From assembly GCF_900074915.1 (NCBI RefSeq), contig NZ_LT222319.1, positions 3,381,001-3,445,000 of the forward strand: 64,000 bases of DNA, in the 5' to 3' direction. The position numbers and the translations under genes were made by a program. This DNA comes from Pseudomonas cerasi. Lineage in GTDB: Bacteria > Pseudomonadota > Gammaproteobacteria > Pseudomonadales > Pseudomonadaceae. The notes beneath the pieces were generated by a model. It was not told where the DNA came from, ran no database searches, and saw nothing but the letters and a program-made list of their open reading frames with translations. Each line of letters opens with the position of its first letter. Position 1 is the first letter of the stretch. Shown here piece after piece: positions 61,994-64,000 of this stretch.

Positions 61994-63322
61994 ATGCTTA
62001 ACACCCAGACCAACCCTGTCGCCCAGGCCGCCCGTGCCGGGATGGGCGAAAAGATCCGCGGCGCACTCGCCGTGGGCAAGACGCGCTGGGGCATGCTCGC
62101 CCTGGTGTTCTTCGCCACTACGCTGAACTACATCGACCGGGCCGCGCTCGGCGTCATGCAGCCCATCCTCGCCAAGGAAATGAGCTGGACGGCGATGGAC
62201 TACGCCAACATCAACTTCTGGTTTCAGGTCGGCTACGCGGTCGGCTTCGTGCTGCAGGGTCGCTTCATCGACAAGGTCGGCGTCAAGCGCGCGTTCTTCC
62301 TCGCGGTGCTGCTGTGGAGCCTGGCGACCGGCGCGCACGGCCTTGCCACTTCCGCCGTCGGCTTCATGGTCTGCCGCTTCATTCTGGGCCTGACCGAAGC
62401 CGCCAACTACCCGGCCTGTGTGAAGACCACGCGGCTGTGGTTCCCTGCCGGTGAGCGTGCGGTGGCCACCGGTATCTTCAACGCCGGCACCAACGTCGGC
62501 GCCATGCTGACCCCTGCCCTGTTGCCGGTGATCCTGACTGTCTGGGGCTGGCAGGCAGCCTTCGTGGCAATGGGTTCGCTGGGGCTGCTCTGGGTCATCA
62601 CCTGGCGCTTGAAATACTACAACCCTGAAGATCACCCGACCGTCAGCAAGACCGAACTGGATTACATCAACCAGGAAGTAGAACCGGCGCCGGTCAAGGT
62701 GCCGTTCACCGGCATTCTGAAGATGCGTGGCACATGGGCGTTCGCGCTGGCGTATGCGATTACTGCCCCGGTTTTCTGGTTCTACCTGTACTGGCTGCCG
62801 CCGTTCCTCAATCAGCAATACAACCTGGGGATCAGCGTGACGCAGATGGGCATCCCGCTGATTCTGATCTGGCTGACGGCTGACTTCGGCAGTGTGGGTG
62901 GCGGCATTCTGTCGTCCTGGCTGATTGGTCGTGGCATGCGTGCGACGACTGCGCGCCTGTTGTCGATGCTGATCTTTGCCATCACGATCTGCAGCGTGGT
63001 GTTCGCTGCCAATGCCAGCGGGCTATGGGTGGCGGTACTGGCCATCTCGCTTGCCGTGGGTGCGCATCAGGCCTGGACCGCGAATATCTGGAGCCTGGTG
63101 ATGGACTACACGCCCAAGCACATGATGAGTACCGTGTTCGGCTTCGGCGGCATGTGTGCGGCCATTGGCGGTATGTTCATGACGCAGATCGTGGGTGCGG
63201 TGCTGACCGCCACCAACAACAATTACAACGTGCTGTTCACCATGATCCCGGCAATGTACTTCATCGCGTTGATCTGGCTGTACTTCATGGCGCCTCGCAA
63301 GGTTCCGACGCTCAGCGAGTGA
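61994..63322 (+). CDS. MFS permease (ACS family), probable shikimate/quinate transporter
   Basis: A 442-residue 12-TM transporter. LNYIDRAALGVMQPILAKEM near residue 46 and the loop-2 GRFIDKVGVKRAFF are typical of the anion:cation symporter branch of MFS. It is divergent from quiC across a 627-base regulatory region. By context it likely imports quinate, shikimate or dehydroshikimate; substrates such as hexuronates are an alternative for this branch. Intact. Confidence 0.87.
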   Translation: MLNTQTNPVAQAARAGMGEKIRGALAVGKTRWGMLALVFFATTLNYIDRAALGVMQPILAKEMSWTAMDYANINFWFQVGYAVGFVLQGRFIDKVGVKRAFFLAVLLWSLATGAHGLATSAVGFMVCRFILGLTEAANYPACVKTTRLWFPAGERAVATGIFNAGTNVGAMLTPALLPVILTVWGWQAAFVAMGSLGLLWVITWRLKYYNPEDHPTVSKTELDYINQEVEPAPVKVPFTGILKMRGTWAFALAYAITAPVFWFYLYWLPPFLNQQYNLGISVTQMGIPLILIWLTADFGSVGGGILSSWLIGRGMRATTARLLSMLIFAITICSVVFAANASGLWVAVLAISLAVGAHQAWTANIWSLVMDYTPKHMMSTVFGFGGMCAAIGGMFMTQIVGAVLTATNNNYNVLFTMIPAMYFIALIWLYFMAPRKVPTLSE

Positions 63323-63337
63323 TCGTCTGACACCATC

Positions 63338-63373
63338 AAAAAGGCCCGGCTCACTCAGTGACCGGGCCTTTTT
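63338..63373 (+). terminator. Intrinsic terminator of the MFS gene
   Basis: AAAAAGGCCCGG pairs with CCGGGCCTTTTT around an inner CACT/GTG arm, 15 bases after the stop. Confidence 0.9.
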
Positions 63374-63420
63374 GCTATTGTGCCCACGCTTTGCGCAGAG
63401 TGACGAAAAGTGCTCTCCCG

Positions 63421-63763
63421 GACGCCTCTCGTTCTTCACGCTCCGCGTGGGAATGCAGTTCGTGACGCTCCGCGTCACACGGCGATTCTGTGGTTTCAGG
63501 TGGATTGGGTTCGACTCAGGTCACCTTTGTTATCCCAGACGCCGCTCGTTCCTCACGCTCCGCATGGGAATGAAGTTCTTGACGCTCCGCGTCACACGGC
63601 GATTCTGTGGTTTCAGGTGGATTGGGATTCGACTCAGGTCACCTTTGTTATCTCAGACGCCGCTCGTTCCTCACGCTCCGCGTGGGAATGCAGTTCTTGA
63701 CGCTCCGCGTCACAAAGCGGTTCTGTGGTTTCAGGTAGATTAGGGTTCGACTCAGGTCACCTT
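63421..63763. repeat. Three tandem ~117-bp REP-like repeats
   Basis: Near-identical units begin at about 63421, 63538 and 63656 (spacing 117 and 118 bp). Each contains two hairpins with a TCC loop: CACGC-TCC-GCGTG and GTGACGC-TCC-GCGTCAC (the second is degenerate where copies differ). These are followed by a conserved single-stranded tail (TTCTGTGGTTTCAGGTGGATT-like) ending in GACTCAGGTCACCTTT. They do not encode a plausible protein; open frames here simply follow the repeat. Confidence 0.85.
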
Positions 63764-63956
63764 TTCGCCCCTCGGCGACCCACTTTGATGGGGCCAAAGT
63801 AGGCAAATCCCCCCGCTCCTGTTTCCGGCCCGACTTCGTCGGGTTCCTTCGCCCTGTCACTAAGGTCGCACTCTGCGTCGTCAGTGCCACCGCGATAAAA
63901 AAGCGCTTTATCTATGTAAAGTGATTGCGCGCAAGACACTACGTTGTGCTGCGGTA
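63764..63956. repeat. Extended pseudomonad-type intergenic repeat region
   Basis: Non-coding sequence following the tandem repeats. It includes GGCGACCCACTTTGATGGGG-type motifs with internal pairing, and the hairpin CCCGACTTCGTCGGG near 63822-63836. The wording resembles intergenic repeats widespread in pseudomonads. No gene is supported. Confidence 0.45.
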
Positions 63957-64000
63957 CAGATGTGACGCAGAGCGTCACGAACTGCATGCCAACGCAGAGC
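63957..64000 (-). repeat. Partial inverted copy of the REP-like repeat
   Basis: Read on the minus strand, this end segment reproduces GCATGCAGTTCGTGACGCTC and the GTGACGC-N3-GCGTCAC hairpin of the units at 63421-63763. The window ends inside it, so its length is unknown. Confidence 0.75.

Noticed and set aside
63372..63743. Open reading frames across the tandem repeats
   Set aside because: The translations simply repeat with the 117-bp DNA period and lack a start signal; the unit has the hairpin structure of an extragenic repeat.
63421..63763. CRISPR array
   Set aside because: The repeats are ~117 bp, directly abutting and near identical along their full length, with no unique spacers and no cas genes nearby.

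Overview
The window looks like a chromosomal segment of a fluorescent pseudomonad, most likely the Pseudomonas syringae complex. The basis is the GC-rich coding sequence with mirror-image antisense frames, the thrS-infC-rpmI-rplT-pheS-pheT-ihfA-merR-tRNA-Pro(GGG) block, a fused ureAB urease gene, a dpkA-type reductase close to the characterised P. syringae enzyme, and Pseudomonas-type REP palindromes. Species assignment is from recognition of gene content, not from a search.

Layout. 1-634: non-coding, with a REP palindrome, a sigma-54 promoter and a leader ending in an intrinsic terminator. 635-10527: one long rightward nitrogen operon, urtABCDE (urea ABC importer) then ureE-ureF-ureAB-ureC-ureG-ureD (urease and its nickel/GTPase chaperones). 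10569-18261: a TetR-regulated tripartite RND efflux locus (adaptor, pump, outer-membrane channel) with a beta-ketoacyl-ACP synthase gene attached to the pump operon; the pump carries a 3' deletion and frameshift. 18300-23508: three further damaged genes (xenA-like reductase with a 1-nt frameshift, chemoreceptor with an amber codon, MFS transporter with an opal codon) around an intact ArsR-type regulator. 23592-27048: the remainder of a GntR-SDR-BKACE-SMP30-MFS catabolic operon, preceded by two palindromes. 27289-27542: a degraded phage/island integrase remnant pointing at tRNA-Pro(GGG), i.e. the scar of an integration site.

27625-35075 is the translation-machinery block. 35425-37149 holds small exported, cold-shock, I78 inhibitor-like and unknown genes. 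37172-44146 is a leftward ribose operon rbsB-A-C-R-K-D followed by an exported nucleoside hydrolase, with a perfect LacI-type palindrome upstream of rbsB. 44340-50800 contains a YgdI-type lipoprotein, DUF1654-like protein, endonuclease I, a ParD-like/methionine aminopeptidase pair, dpkA, an orphan FecR-type anti-sigma factor and a Fur-like protein. 51050-57639 holds a Kef-type antiporter, a glycosyltransferase, the molybdenum-cofactor genes moeA-moaB and divergent mobA, a second YgdI lipoprotein and an RluA-type pseudouridine synthase. 57837-63322 is a shikimate/quinate region (shikimate dehydrogenase, TetR regulator, quiC dehydroshikimate dehydratase, divergent MFS transporter). 63421-64000 contains three tandem ~117-bp REP-like repeats and a partial inverted copy.

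Functionally the segment joins urea scavenging, nucleoside/ribose use and plant aromatic-acid catabolism. The cluster of four broken accessory genes between 11.8 and 23.5 kb, beside an island scar, suggests ongoing gene loss in a host-adapted strain. I found no CRISPR array, intact insertion sequence or replication origin.
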